The position numbers and the translations under genes were made by a program. Below are positions 50,905-61,600 of a stretch of 64,000 bases of DNA, one piece after another (the first letter of the stretch is position 1; every line of letters starts with the position of its first letter). The DNA lies in NCBI GenBank assembly GCA_018136815.1, contig CM030940.1, positions 2,835,915 to 2,899,914 on the forward strand, given 5' to 3'. The stretch comes from Isochrysis galbana. Its lineage: Eukaryota; Haptophyta; Isochrysidales; Isochrysidaceae. A model generated the notes under the pieces. It saw nothing but the letters and a program-made list of their open reading frames with translations. It was not told the DNA's origin and ran no database searches.

Positions 50905-51095
50905 AGAAGCGCTCAATCACCATCACCCACCGCATGGAAAAGCGTTCAATCACCATCAGCCTACACGTGGAACGCGCTCAATCACCATCACCCCCACCGC
51001 ATGGAAAAAGCGTTCAATCACCATCAGCCTACACGTGGAACGCGTTCAATCACCATCACCCCCCCCCCACCGCATGGAAAAGCGTTCAATCGCGG
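50905..51095 (+). repeat. Tandem minisatellite, GCGTTCAATCACCATCA units
   Basis: Three alternating pairs of units: GCGTTCAATCACCATCAGCC then TACACGTGGAAC, and GCGCTCAATCACCATCACCC then CACCGCATGGAAA, with a period of about 66-68 bp. The core TCAATCACCATCA occurs five times. The A/C run length varies between units. No gene. Confidence 0.85.
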
Positions 51096-51616
51096 AAGAT
51101 CGTGGGGATCATGAGGGTAGCGCTATCCAACCCACTCGTTTGGCAAGAGGGTATGCTGGCGATGTCAGCCTGAACGAAGGGGTCCGATTTACCTGACTTT
51201 TTGTGACGTTTAGAGATCTCCCGAAATAATCTTGTTCCAGTCTTCATCACTGATACTTGAGTGATCGTCAGTCTTCCGCGTAGACGGTGTAGGCTGCCTT
51301 TTATGCCTTTTATTTATGAGTATTGTTGTCGTGGAATTGCGTTCAGTATTGTTGTGTTTCTCCGGATTGGGGCGACCAAGAATGCGGTTGCATAACTTCT
51401 GATACATGATCGAATCGGGAGGTGGTCTTCCACATTTTGTACATTTTTTTTTGTGAGAGTGTAGGAGAGCTTCCGCCCTCCGCCTCCTGCCATGGTCTCG
51501 TCTGCCTTGTGGCACCGAGGAGGAAGGGCGCGCTTCTGGTCGCATAGCGCCTTCGTACATAACGTTAGCTTTTACGCATGGCCAAAGCCTGTAGGCCTAG
51601 GTATTTCGTGACAGGA
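51096..51616. other. Intergenic region
   Basis: A 116-residue minus-strand frame (51210-51560), Arg/Lys-rich with a CxxC pair, lies just downstream of the hAT remnant. It lacks any family match and is not called. Confidence 0.3.
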
Positions 51617-52806
51617 TTAATATAATCTAATCTTCCTAGTACCACGAGCGCTTCCTATGGGCGAAAGGGATCCCCAAGATGTCGTGAATGGGCTGCTAGG
51701 AAAAAGGAAGCGTTCCGTGGAATCACTATCGTCTATGAGCATAGCACAGATGTCTGACGAGGTCTGGTTGGAGTTCAGTGATGTGAACAGTGACATAATG
51801 AATATATGTATTTGTGAAGAGCTCCAACGTGACTCCAATTTCACCACAGAGCTCCAAAGATACAAACATTGGGATTGTAGTGCCGTGAGAGAAAGCATCG
51901 AGTCTGTGAAGAAAGAGGTGTTCGAAGCTGTCGCAGACATGGTAATGCGTACCGCCGCGTCCTTCGTCGCGCCCGAGGTGTCTTGTGCTGCAATGAAATA
52001 GGAGCCAACAGGCAACGACGCAAGGCAATTGATGATGGGGCGGCTCTGGACATTTGTCCAACCATCCGATATGAGATATGAGGGTGACATCAGTGAGATC
52101 TGCGAGGGCTTGCATCTTCTGCCGCACTCCTTCGTCAAGCCGCGTGTCGAGCAATGGGAGCAACTTCTGCGTGAAGGTGCGCCGTGTCGGCAGCCGCAGG
52201 TCGGTCGTTGCCAGCGAGCAAGTTCTTTGAGCCGCATTTTGCGGTGACCGCTACCGCATTCCGGAAGAGCCTGTCGTCGACCAGGTCCAGGGGCAAGGCC
52301 CTCTTGACGATCACCTTGAGCCATGCTTCGGCGACCTGCTCAACGGTGATTGCCTGAAAGGGCTGGTGCTGAGCAGAGAGGGAGAAGGGTGGTGTGCAGG
52401 TATCCTCTGCAGCGATTGCGCGGCCCAGTGCACGGCTCTCTTCTTTGCCCATCTTCATTGCAGCCTTGTTCTCGGCGATGGTGGCGCGCCGCCGCAGCTC
52501 CTTCACCACCTCGGCGTGCCTGCTTAGCCATAGCGCCGTGGGTCTGCACAGCCGCACATTCCTATTCGGCAGCCCCCTATCCAAATGCTGCCGGATGTTC
52601 AGAGGCCCTCCGAAGTACGTGTGGTGACAGAACAGGCACTTCTTTGAGATACGCGAGTTCTTCACGCGCCCAACCCCCTCCTCGATGGTGGACCTCTCAA
52701 GAGCACTGCCCTCCAGTGACTCCAGCGGCTGGCGGCCCCACTCTCCCTCGAACGAGGTCGAGGTAGCAATGGTGGACTCGTCGTCGCTAAGGGCGCTCTC
52801 AGACAT
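51617..52806 (-). mobile_element. hAT transposon remnant with BED zinc finger
   Basis: From ATG 52806 (minus) the frame gives an acidic start, then a BED-type finger (KKCLFCHHTYFGGPLNIRQH, with a later NRNVRLC) and a helical region ending VEQVAEAWLKVIVKRALPL. After a frame change near 52200, another frame shows ISDGWTNVQSRPIINCLASL and AQDTSGATKDA, the first catalytic-Asp region of hAT transposases. Downstream the reading is broken further and the core and dimerisation region are not found. It is a truncated, inactive copy. Whether the C-terminal remnant at 19441-19807 belongs to the same family cannot be told. Confidence 0.8.
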
Positions 52807-52886
52807 CGCGAGCGCGCGGGCGAGCGAGGGGCCACGTTCCCGCCAAAGTTCCCGCCCTAAATTTTACTTTGTACTTTGTAGACCTA

Positions 52887-52923
52887 TTACCTGTTAACAG
52901 GTAACAGGTCTGGTAGACCTGTT
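52887..52923. repeat. Nested palindromes (CCTGTTAACAGG)
   Basis: TTACCTGTTAACAGGTAA is a perfect 18-bp palindrome (52887-52904). It overlaps a second hairpin, AACAGGTC-tggta-GACCTGTT (52903-52923). It lies just outside the hAT remnant's start and might be part of its sub-terminal repeats. Confidence 0.8.
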
Positions 52924-52929
52924 GACCTG

Positions 52930-53508
52930 TTAATAGAACCTATTTGAAGCCTGTTGTCCCATCTGGGATTAGCGTCGCCTTGTCCCCTCTGTCTAGAACA
53001 GGGCTCCTCGCGCTCCTCCCTTCTTAGGAGAGAGGAGTAGCTAGCTAGACACAACACGTCTGACTTGGCACTCTCTCATGCACCTTCCCACTCGGGAGGA
53101 GAGCTAGATACTAGTTAGCCCAGCAGCTACCGCTAGCCGAGCTCAGCAGCTCTCCGCCCGACCCTGCACGGGCGAAGTTGCCGCTTCGCCCCGGCGAAAC
53201 CTTCGCCATTTCTCATTTCTCGGACTCCTTTCACCATGTTTCCTCTTGCCCCTGAGCCCCCCCCCCCCCCTTTAAGAACGGGGGAGGGGAGGGCGAGCCT
53301 AGCCCCAGCAGCGAAGCGGAGACCAGGCGTTTCTGGAGCTCTGCGGGGCCCAATTTGCAATCTTGTGTAAATTTAGTAAGGCAGGGTGTTTCTGGCCGCA
53401 ACAATGAGCGATCGCAAGGTAAGGGGCATGAGCAACCGACAGCCAAGAGCCACAGCGTTGAAAGCTGCCATAAGAATAAGGCAGTCCCCTCATGCACTGA
53501 AGAGGCAT
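52930..53508. other. Intergenic region
   Basis: No gene seen. CTAGCTAG words (53040-53105) and a C run at 53258-53270. Confidence 0.35.
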
Positions 53509-54717
53509 CTAGCTCGGCAAATCTTTGCGGATTCCGACAATGAGTACATTCTCCGGGGTGATGTCTGCGTCCACATATGTTATCAACCGCACGTCATATC
53601 CCTGAGCGCTTAAAAAACTGGCTCGCGCTTCATCAAGAAGGTCTTTTGCCCTACGCCCGGCATCTGCACGAGGCGAAAAGTCTGAAGCTACCACACCACG
53701 AGACGACAGCCGGCAGAGTATACGGAAGTCGCGTTCCGACTCGATGCCAAGGGTTTGCTGCAAAAACTGGCGATTTGGGAATGCTGACCAATCGCACTTG
53801 TGGTGACAGCAAGTGCCCAAAACCACTGCAACCGGGGGCTGCGGTCGAAGTGCTGCAGCGGCGATCGCGCGGAGAACAAAATCACTTGCGGCGCCGCACA
53901 GATGCTTTGCTACTATTACCGTGGGACGCTTGGGTGCCAACACATCGCGCAAGCCAGTTAGATCGACGTCCTCTAGACCGAGTTGGACGCGCTCAAACTC
54001 TCCGAATCTCTGCCGGAGGACTGGGTCCGCCGCAAGGCGATTGTGGCCTGACTTCCCTTTTGGTTTACGTGCTTTATCAACCAGCAGAAGTGCATCCGAG
54101 GATACGTTTGCGACGGCATCGGCGATGGCCAAGCTGAGGTGTCCGTTGCCAGCACCCACCTCGATTATGCAATGGCCCTTGCCCACAACTTTGAGGGCAG
54201 CTAGGACCTCCGCGATCGACGTTCGCTGGACTCGATGGCGTGCGCGCTCGCGTTCATGGCCTTCGAGTGCAGCCATTGCGGCGGCCGAACCAGCATCCTT
54301 CTGCCTGTCAACTGCCGTGTGAAACAGGCGCAAGCCCAACCTCTCGTCATGTGCAGCCCGAATCTTGCTCTCAAGGTCTGAGATCAGTTGTGGGGTGAGA
54401 ACAGTTACGCCCAAATCGGCGTGCTGATCGATCTCACCCGCGCCGCTGTTAACTCCGGCGATGTAATAGCCCGACTCCTCGAGCCGGTTCTGTTCCAGCA
54501 GCACAGGGCACTTCTTCAGGTGTGCCTTGACCCTCTCCGGCCGCAGTGGCGTACAGCAGCCTCGTGTCGGGCACTGGACGAGCTCGCGCTGCACACCGTC
54601 GACGGAGGCGTGGCGGCCGAGCCGCCGAGCTGGCACGAGTGACGGCGCCGGCTCTGCACGAGGCAGCGACGACGGCAGGGAGAAAGGCAACAGCAGCAAG
54701 AGCGGCAGAGGTCCCAT
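53509..54717 (-). CDS. TRM13: tRNA 2'-O-methyltransferase TRM13
   Basis: 402 residues, one frame. Trm13 methylates the 2'-OH of residue 4 in some tRNAs using S-adenosylmethionine. Visible: a CHHC zinc finger of the U11-48K type (QCPTRGCC...VKAHLKKCP, residues about 48-72), the SAM motif CIIEVGAGNGHLSLAIADAV, LLVDKARKPKGKSGHN, VIVAKHLCGAASDFVLRA, and the signature LGTCCHHKCDWSAF. The end TPENVLIVGI is as expected. The N-terminus from ATG 54717 is a hydrophobic leader (PLPLLLLLPFSLPSSLP). The CCCH finger that usually precedes the CHHC finger is not in this frame. Either an upstream exon carries it, or this lineage lost it. The leader could be an organelle signal or a translated non-coding stretch. 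Confidence 0.9.
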   Translation of the reverse strand: MGPLPLLLLLPFSLPSSLPRAEPAPSLVPARRLGRHASVDGVQRELVQCPTRGCCTPLRPERVKAHLKKCPVLLEQNRLEESGYYIAGVNSGAGEIDQHADLGVTVLTPQLISDLESKIRAAHDERLGLRLFHTAVDRQKDAGSAAAMAALEGHERERARHRVQRTSIAEVLAALKVVGKGHCIIEVGAGNGHLSLAIADAVANVSSDALLLVDKARKPKGKSGHNRLAADPVLRQRFGEFERVQLGLEDVDLTGLRDVLAPKRPTVIVAKHLCGAASDFVLRAIAAAALRPQPPVAVVLGTCCHHKCDWSAFPNRQFLQQTLGIESERDFRILCRLSSRGVVASDFSPRADAGRRAKDLLDEARASFLSAQGYDVRLITYVDADITPENVLIVGIRKDLPS

Positions 54718-55048
54718 CCGGAGCCGCGCCGCTGAGAGTCAGCAGGCTAGCCGAGCCACAACACTCCAAGTCAAGAGATTGCTCCTATTAAGGTGGCAGT
54801 GCAGTGAAGGGGGGGGGGGGGGGGGGGGGTTGCGTGTAGCGAGGGGAGTGGGGAGTGGCGTCGCGTGAGTCTCTGCGCGCGATGTGCGGCGAGAGCCGGA
54901 GGGCCTGGCGGCCGGAGGCGATGTCAAAGGGCCGCCCAGGCACCCAACTCACGGTGCGCGACAATGAACACCCGTCAACCAAAAATCCAGGGTTCCGGAG
55001 CGGCCGCCGAAGCTCCGGAGCGGCACCCGCCCACCCACGTAATACTCG
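54718..55048. other. TRM13 5' flank with poly-G
   Basis: No gene seen. TTAA then GGTGGCAGTGCAGTGAAG at 54788 resembles the end of the TTAA transposon at 35382 and runs into a 22-nt G run (54809-54830). The matching other end was not found. Confidence 0.4.
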
Positions 55049-56631
55049 TTCGCCTTAGCTAATACTGAGACTCACTCGGATGGATGATATGCCTTGTAGG
55101 GTATTTTTAATTCCTTACTGGCACACGCACAGCTAACACACGGGATGGGAGGGTGGGAGAGCGAAAGCCGAAGAGTCCAGAATGTCGCTGAGGTGAACGC
55201 CGGTTACTTTTAAACCGCACATTCGCCTTAGCTAATACTGAGACTCACTCGGATGGATGATATGCCATCCACACCCCTCTTGGTTTGCCAAGGAAGATCT
55301 CGTCGAGATATATGCGAGGACGGACAGGACGAGCAGGTGAAGTGACGAGGGTCTCTATTGACAGCAGCTACGTGGGATGGGGAATAGCCGGCGATGCACT
55401 TGCGCCTACCCTTGCGTCTCACCGTCTACGGTGTATTCATGATCAAGCAGCCAACCTAGCAAGGCGTAGGCTGCCGAAGACGGTCCCACCGTCGGATCTA
55501 TGTAGTGTCGCTCCCTTGTCGGCGTGCCCGGCGCCCAGCCGCCAAGCCAATCTCCCCGCGCTCGGGGAACTTTGATCGCTTCTGCCGCCGAGGACGCCCC
55601 AGAGCGGATGGAATGCCCTAAATAAGCGAAGCCCGCTGGCGCGGAGATGCCGTACAGCCCGAGCGTATCCGCCACCCATCTGGACATGGATGCTGTAGTG
55701 GGCGGAGGTTCCTCCGGCAGCTGGAAGAAGTACTTGACGTCCGCCCTCCTGAGGGCTATGTAGCGCCGCGCCAGCGCTACCACCATTGGCACCGCCGAAG
55801 GGATACCGTGAGATGGGGGCGGATCGACTGGGATTCGCACTATCCGTCTATGCGCGTGGTGCTTCCTCTGTTTCTCTGTAAGGCGCAACCACATGTACGA
55901 GTCGTCGACACCGAAGTCCGCGGTCGTCAGTAACGTGGTCGAATCTTGTCGACCCATGAAGAGAAATGCCAGGGACATTGCCAGGTGTTGTCGGAGTTGG
56001 CGTATGTCTTTGAGGTGGACTGCCCCCGCCAGGGTTGTGAGAATAGCTTGAGCTGGCAGGGGAATGCGGGTGTCGACTGTTTTAGCTCTCGCCTGCGACC
56101 TGGCCATACCTCTGCGAATGAGGGAGATGAGGTGGCCTGATGCCGGTTTGTCGAATCCGAAATCCGAGTGCACAGAGTTGATCGCCGAGAGATAGGGTTG
56201 GAGGCTCGAGGCCGCCACGGAGCCTCTCTCGGCGATGGCTCCCAAGTACGCCGCCACCATCTGCGGGGTGGCCGGGAGCGCTGCGAGCTGCTGAGATGAG
56301 CACCACGCCTCGAAGGACGCCCAGTGTCTGCTGTACGCCGAGGACGTCGTAGATTCTCTCGCCTGGCTGCCAGGAACGCGGCTGTGATGCCCCCATGCCA
56401 AGCGGCCAACTCCCGCTGTATGCGCCCCAGCGGGAAGTGCGCGGCGGCCGGTGCCCCGGCACTCATTGGGTGTTCTTGTGCCCAGGAATATGGAAGAGGG
56501 TGAGCGGCCACGACTCCAGGCGCTGACGAAGGGCTGGCGCCGGAGCGACAGCGCTGACGTCAGCGGAAGAGCGAAAGCCGAAGAGTCCAGAATGTCGCTG
56601 AGGTGAACGCCGGTTACTTTTAAACCGCACA
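55049..56631 (-). mobile_element. Tyrosine-recombinase element (DIRS/Ngaro-like) with split direct repeats
   Basis: A 1.58-kb element. A 45-bp repeat A occurs at 55049-55093 and 55222-55266, and a 64-bp repeat B at 55158-55221 and 56568-56631, each pair apparently identical. The order A1 ... B1-A2 ... gene ... B2, with B1 directly abutting A2, is the split-direct-repeat layout of DIRS-group Ngaro/PAT-like elements. Between A2 and B2 lies a minus-strand gene (55406-56653) for a phage-integrase-type tyrosine recombinase of about 415 residues, with the expected C-terminal catalytic motifs. It looks whole as a recombinase gene. No reverse transcriptase or RNase H was recognised inside the repeats. 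The identical repeats suggest a young insertion. Confidence 0.8.
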
Positions 56632-58656
56632 ATATTCCTCTTAAAAATCGCACAGACCAAACTACTTCTTACGAAGAAGAGCGGTGCTCTCCCCGCCGTC
56701 GCCGCCGCCCGCACGCGCGGATGCAATGAGGCCCCAATCGCGCGCCTCGCACACCAGAGGCCCCGAGCCCCACAGGGGGGCGGCCACCAGCCAGCTCCCA
56801 CCCCACGTCGCGCTGTTCACACTATTCACAATTTCCCGCCGCACCTAAAAGACCCCCTATGCAGCATGTGCAAGACCAGATGCGGATGCTTCGGCTCATT
56901 TGCGTAGTGAGGTGCGGCGGTGCGGCTGCGCGAGGCCGCCTCGGCTGTGATCTGCCGTGGGTGCGATCACCGCCCGCGCTCTCGGTGCATCGGGGGCCTG
57001 CCGAATCAAACATGCGCTACCGTACGCGCGACAGGGTGGCCGGAAGGGGGGCACTCGCTCGGCGACTGGGCGCACTTTGTCCATTTTTGCTTCAGTGCCC
57101 AATGTGCAGACCTAGAGGGGAGGATGGTGGCAAGGGGCGCTGGGAGCGGTAGCGGTTAGAGTCTCGGCAAGATCAAATGAGATGAGCACAAACAACAGCC
57201 GCGGGAGAGGAGTAAGAAAGAGCATCGGTGCATCTGTTGAGTCTCACGTCCCAGTCGCATTGCGCATTGCACTGCAGGCGGATTGGCGATTGGCAAGTGG
57301 GCGGTGGCTGGGAGTGGCAAGGTGTGCGTGAGTGCTAGCTGCTACGACTGCCGATGCGAGGCTGCAGAGGAGATTGCTTGCGCACGCGCGAGTTGCCTGC
57401 GCACGCGCGAGAGTGACAAGAGTGGAGCCTCTCTCCAATAGTCGCAGAGGTATAGCGGCTCGCCACATCCAGCGACTCACACCATGGCCAACAAGGGATG
57501 ATGCGCCAGTAGCTGTGGTGTGGTGGCTGTGACTGACGTGGGCGAGACGCTCCGTTTGTGGCCGTCGAGAACCCTCGGATGCATTCGGAAGCTCGCCGTC
57601 TAGTTGGGGGATTAACCCCGACTCAAATTGTTCAACCTTGGGAGCACGGCACCGGGCATCAAAAAGCCACGGGGTTGTACCTCACTCAAGGCCTGCCGCC
57701 TCTTCGACCTACGTGCGCCGTCGAGGGTCGCGAATCGGCCACCGACTAACGTCCGGCCACGGCCGCCTCGATTCCTTGTTCCTATGTACCTTGGACTGGA
57801 CTACTGCTACTGCCGTTCGGCCGTCCATCGACACCACGATTCCGCCTCCGTTCTTCTAGCACGAGCTCGTGAAGCGTGAAGCGCAGTGTTTGCTGTTTGC
57901 GCGTTTTCTTGTTCCGCATCGCCGTATGTATCGCCGTGGGGGCTACGGGGCTATCGTGGGGGGCCTGGGGCCCAAAGGGCGCCGGATATGTGCTAGTTAC
58001 ACCTATCCGGTCACCATACCCAAAAATCTCGTGATGAATCCGCAATCTTGACTTGGTCAATTTTCACACCCTTAGAAGTTAAAATAGCTGTTTGACCGCC
58101 CTACGCCCTACATTGCTACAGCTACAGCGACCCGGTGCGCACTAGTGCGCACGCGCACGACGCCATTAGCATGAGGCATTAGACGCCGGTGGCGGACACC
58201 ACCGCCGGGCGACACCCTCTGCCACCGGCGGCCGCCTCCGGCGATCTTGATCTCGGAATTTAGTCTACTCTCAGGGGCCATTTTGAATACTGCCAACTTT
58301 TTGTATTAACACCCCTAGGCACACACTACGGCGGTACAATATATCTGTAGTCCAAGGTCTGGGCGGCGGCGGGGGGGGGGCGTGTGGGAGGAGCCAAAGA
58401 GAGGGGAGGAGAGAGAAGGAAGAGAGCTCAGCACGGGCGAACTACCATGGCGTACTTTGACTTACTGCGTAACCAGTAACCAGGGGAATTTGCACTAGCC
58501 ATACAATCCGTAGAAACAGGAGGAGAAAGCAGCGTGCTCTGGCGCGCGACTACGCGTGGCGGATACGTAAGAACGCGCCTGCGGAGAGCGGAATCTGCGC
58601 CCCGCGCTGGGTTCATCGCCGCGGCGCGAGTGTGGGGAGCGCGCCAAGCGAAGTCC
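56632..58656. other. 2-kb region without recognised gene
   Basis: Short frames only, without motifs. Notable: CGCACGCGCGAGxxxCCTGC is repeated at 57380-57412, and GTGCGCACTAGTGCGCAC, an 18-bp perfect palindrome, lies at 58135-58152. A G run at 58371-58380 precedes the chromatin-protein gene. Confidence 0.4.
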
Positions 58657-61600
58657 ATGGCGTCCCCCCTCCCGCGCGCCGTTGCGGAGCCCACTGACGA
58701 GCTGGGGATGAGGCGCGGTAGTGGCGGTGAGGCCGAGCAGGTCGACCATTCAGACGCCGACCAGTACCTAGCGCACTCGCGCGGATGCCTGAAGACCCTG
58801 CAGAGCTCCGTGAGCGCTGCGCAGAGCACTGAGCGCGACCTCGACCTCGTACTGCAGGCTCTCCCAGGCAAAGATGCAGCGGGCGAGGAGGCAGGCAGAC
58901 CCACGCGAGCCGAATGCACCGCCCAGTTCCAGTGCAATGCGCGGGACGCCTCACCAGCCCATGGCTCACACGCTGGGGCCCAGGGAGGGCTCTGGGGGGT
59001 TGAGCATGCGGTTTCTCAGCCACGAGTAGGGGTGGCAAGCACGGAGGAGCCAACAGCGAGCGTAGACGCGCCGGCTGCGAATGCGCCGGCCGCGGCACCC
59101 ATACTGGGTGTATCGCACATCTTCACGTGCGGTGGCGATCGATGGACGTATCATGCTGCTGGTCCACGCACTCCTGCGAAGGAGGTCCAAATGGCGCTCA
59201 CAGGCTTCAAGTCGATCTCGTGGTGCATGCCACCTGGTCCGGCGTTGTCATCCCTTAAGAAGAAGCCAAGCAAGAAGCGCCATCGTGATGTCGATCACTC
59301 ATCTTTTCATTGGGGTGAGTTCTGGTCGAGAAACGGCGAGAGGCGGAAGAAGAAGGCGCTAACGTGCGTCACTGCTGATGATTCAAGCATGCCAATGGTG
59401 ATGGCATCTCCCCGCCCCAAAGATGGGGCGTGCTTGGGCTTGCCCTACGGGGTCGCCACTCAGCTCAATCCTGGCGAGGCGTCCGGCGAGAGGTGGTATC
59501 GACTCGCCTCAGCTTATGGCCCGGTGCGCTCGTGGCCAGTTGACGCCAAGGCGGAGGAAGAGTTGGCTGGTGTCAGTGTCGAGCCATGTAGTACATCTGT
59601 TCCCCGCGAGGATTGCCGCTCAGGAGACGGCGGTGGGACGGAATATGGGAAGGCGGAGAAACTTGTGCTGGACAGGGTCAGGAATGCGATCATTCTAGCA
59701 CCTCCAGCCGCTGCACGGGTGCCGAGAGTTGCCCCAGTTGTCAACGACCCGCACGTGTCAATGGTTTGCATGTGCCAATTCCCCAACTGCAACAAGATCT
59801 TCGCGCATGCGGACGGCTGCCGTAAGCATGCGCGGAAGTGGCACAACGAGTGGCTTCGCGATCTCGACAAGATGTCACTGCGTTGCTTTCGATGGGAGCG
59901 GGCATGGCGGGAGGGTCTCAACCATGCTTTTCAGGTCAACCGACATGGAGCGCCGCTGCCCCTTGACGTGCTAGTCTCACCCCCCAAAGTCGACAAAGCA
60001 GCCGATGAGCCCCTTGTATCAAGGCAGAGGAAAGGACGGCCACCCAAGCGCAAGAGGGCGCGTCAAAGAGATCTGAATCGCGAACGTGGCGCTGGTGACC
60101 GGGATTCGGATGCAGCTGTCACGAATGGGAGCTCTAGAGAGCAAAGACCACGGCGGACGGAAGACTTGGCCGCCAAGGGTGTTTCGTCCGGGCAGGCGGT
60201 CCGTGCCCAGTCCGCTTCCGAAAAAGGGCTACTGTCGAGCAAGATGCGCGCCGCAGCATCTGCATCCAGTGTAAATACAGATGATAAGACCACCGCCGGC
60301 CCCGCTCTAAGGCGGGCAAGCATCGCAGACGCTGCTGCTGCTGCAAGACCGGGGGCGAACAGGGGAGGCAAAGCGCACAAGCTGGGTGCGAACGCCGCCA
60401 GATCCGCCAACACAGCCTCCTCCGGCGAACAAGAGGCGACAGAAGCGAGCATCGTATGGTGCAAAGAGCGAGGAGCACACAATGCTGTGCTTCCGCATGG
60501 CGCCACTTGGTCGATGCGCCAAATCGAGTGGTTTGTGGGCATGTGGTGGAAGCACTTGGCCAATGCCTCGGTGTCGACCTTTGAGACGTCCCTCTCCCAG
60601 TTTTCGTCGTGGGCGTCAGACGAGCATGGCCTCGAGTCATTCATCTCGTGGCTTCCCAAGACACTCAAATGCGGTGAAGATCTGGTGACTCTTCAGATTC
60701 TCGAGCTCCTCGAGTATGCTGAGCTCGTGCCTCTTCCACGCTTGAAGCGGTTGTCTGAGCTTGTCTTACAGCTGCAAGCCCACAAGGACACGCAGATAGC
60801 CGAGACTGCCGAGCGAGTGTTCCAAGTCTTTGAGGATGTCGCAGTGCCTGGGTCGCCGCCCGAGGCCGCGGACGTGCCGTCATCTTCGGTATTGGAACGA
60901 GCCAGACAACCATCCGTCGTGCTCCAGACGTACGATACCGCGCAGCACGCTCGAAGCGGCGGCGGCAGCAGAGGGCGAGGAAAGGAACGAAGCACGGGGG
61001 CTCGAGACGATGCGAGCCATGTAGCCTCTCCGAAAGAACATAGACGAGGCAGACCACCAAAGACGGTGGCTACTCATGTCAATGGGCATGGACCGTTGTC
61101 CGACGAAAACGACCTCGAAGCGGGCCGCGAAAGTGCAGGCAGTGGTGAGGATGCGGACTTGGGCTGCGTCTGCGGCACAGATCGTCATCTGCCATCGAAT
61201 GCTTTCTCTTTTGCTGGGGTCTGGGTGCAATGTGAGCGTTGCCATCGATGGTGCCACGGTGAGTGCACCGGGATGACGCTTGAAGAGGCTGTTGCCGCAG
61301 AGCATTTCTTCTGTGCCAGGTGCGCCCATGGCCGTCCTGATAACGAGAAGGAAGGCTTCTCTCGGCCTCAAAAGAAGCCTCGTGGTAGAACATCCAAAGG
61401 CAAAATGTCACGAGCAAGTCGGAGCGGCCGCCATCCAGACGGATCTGGGGAGCGCTTTCGTCTCCACAAAATGGGCAAGCCCAGGCCGGCGGCCTCGTCT
61501 AAAATTCGCGAAATCGATAACAAGCTATGGAATGGTGCCTGCGAGCAAGGCTGGCGCCTCACTTGCAAAGATGATAGTGGCTCCTCACAATCGTTCAGCT

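Noticed and set aside
50905-51095. CRISPR-like array
   Set aside because: Units are a direct minisatellite without unique spacers, in a eukaryotic context.
51210-51560. Minus-strand 116-residue basic frame with CxxC
   Set aside because: No family match and no splice link to neighbours; possibly the hAT tail, but nothing shows it.
51657-52001. Plus-strand frame of 114 residues with balanced composition
   Set aside because: It is antisense to the hAT transposase remnant, whose minus-strand motifs (DGWTN, DTSG) are clear.
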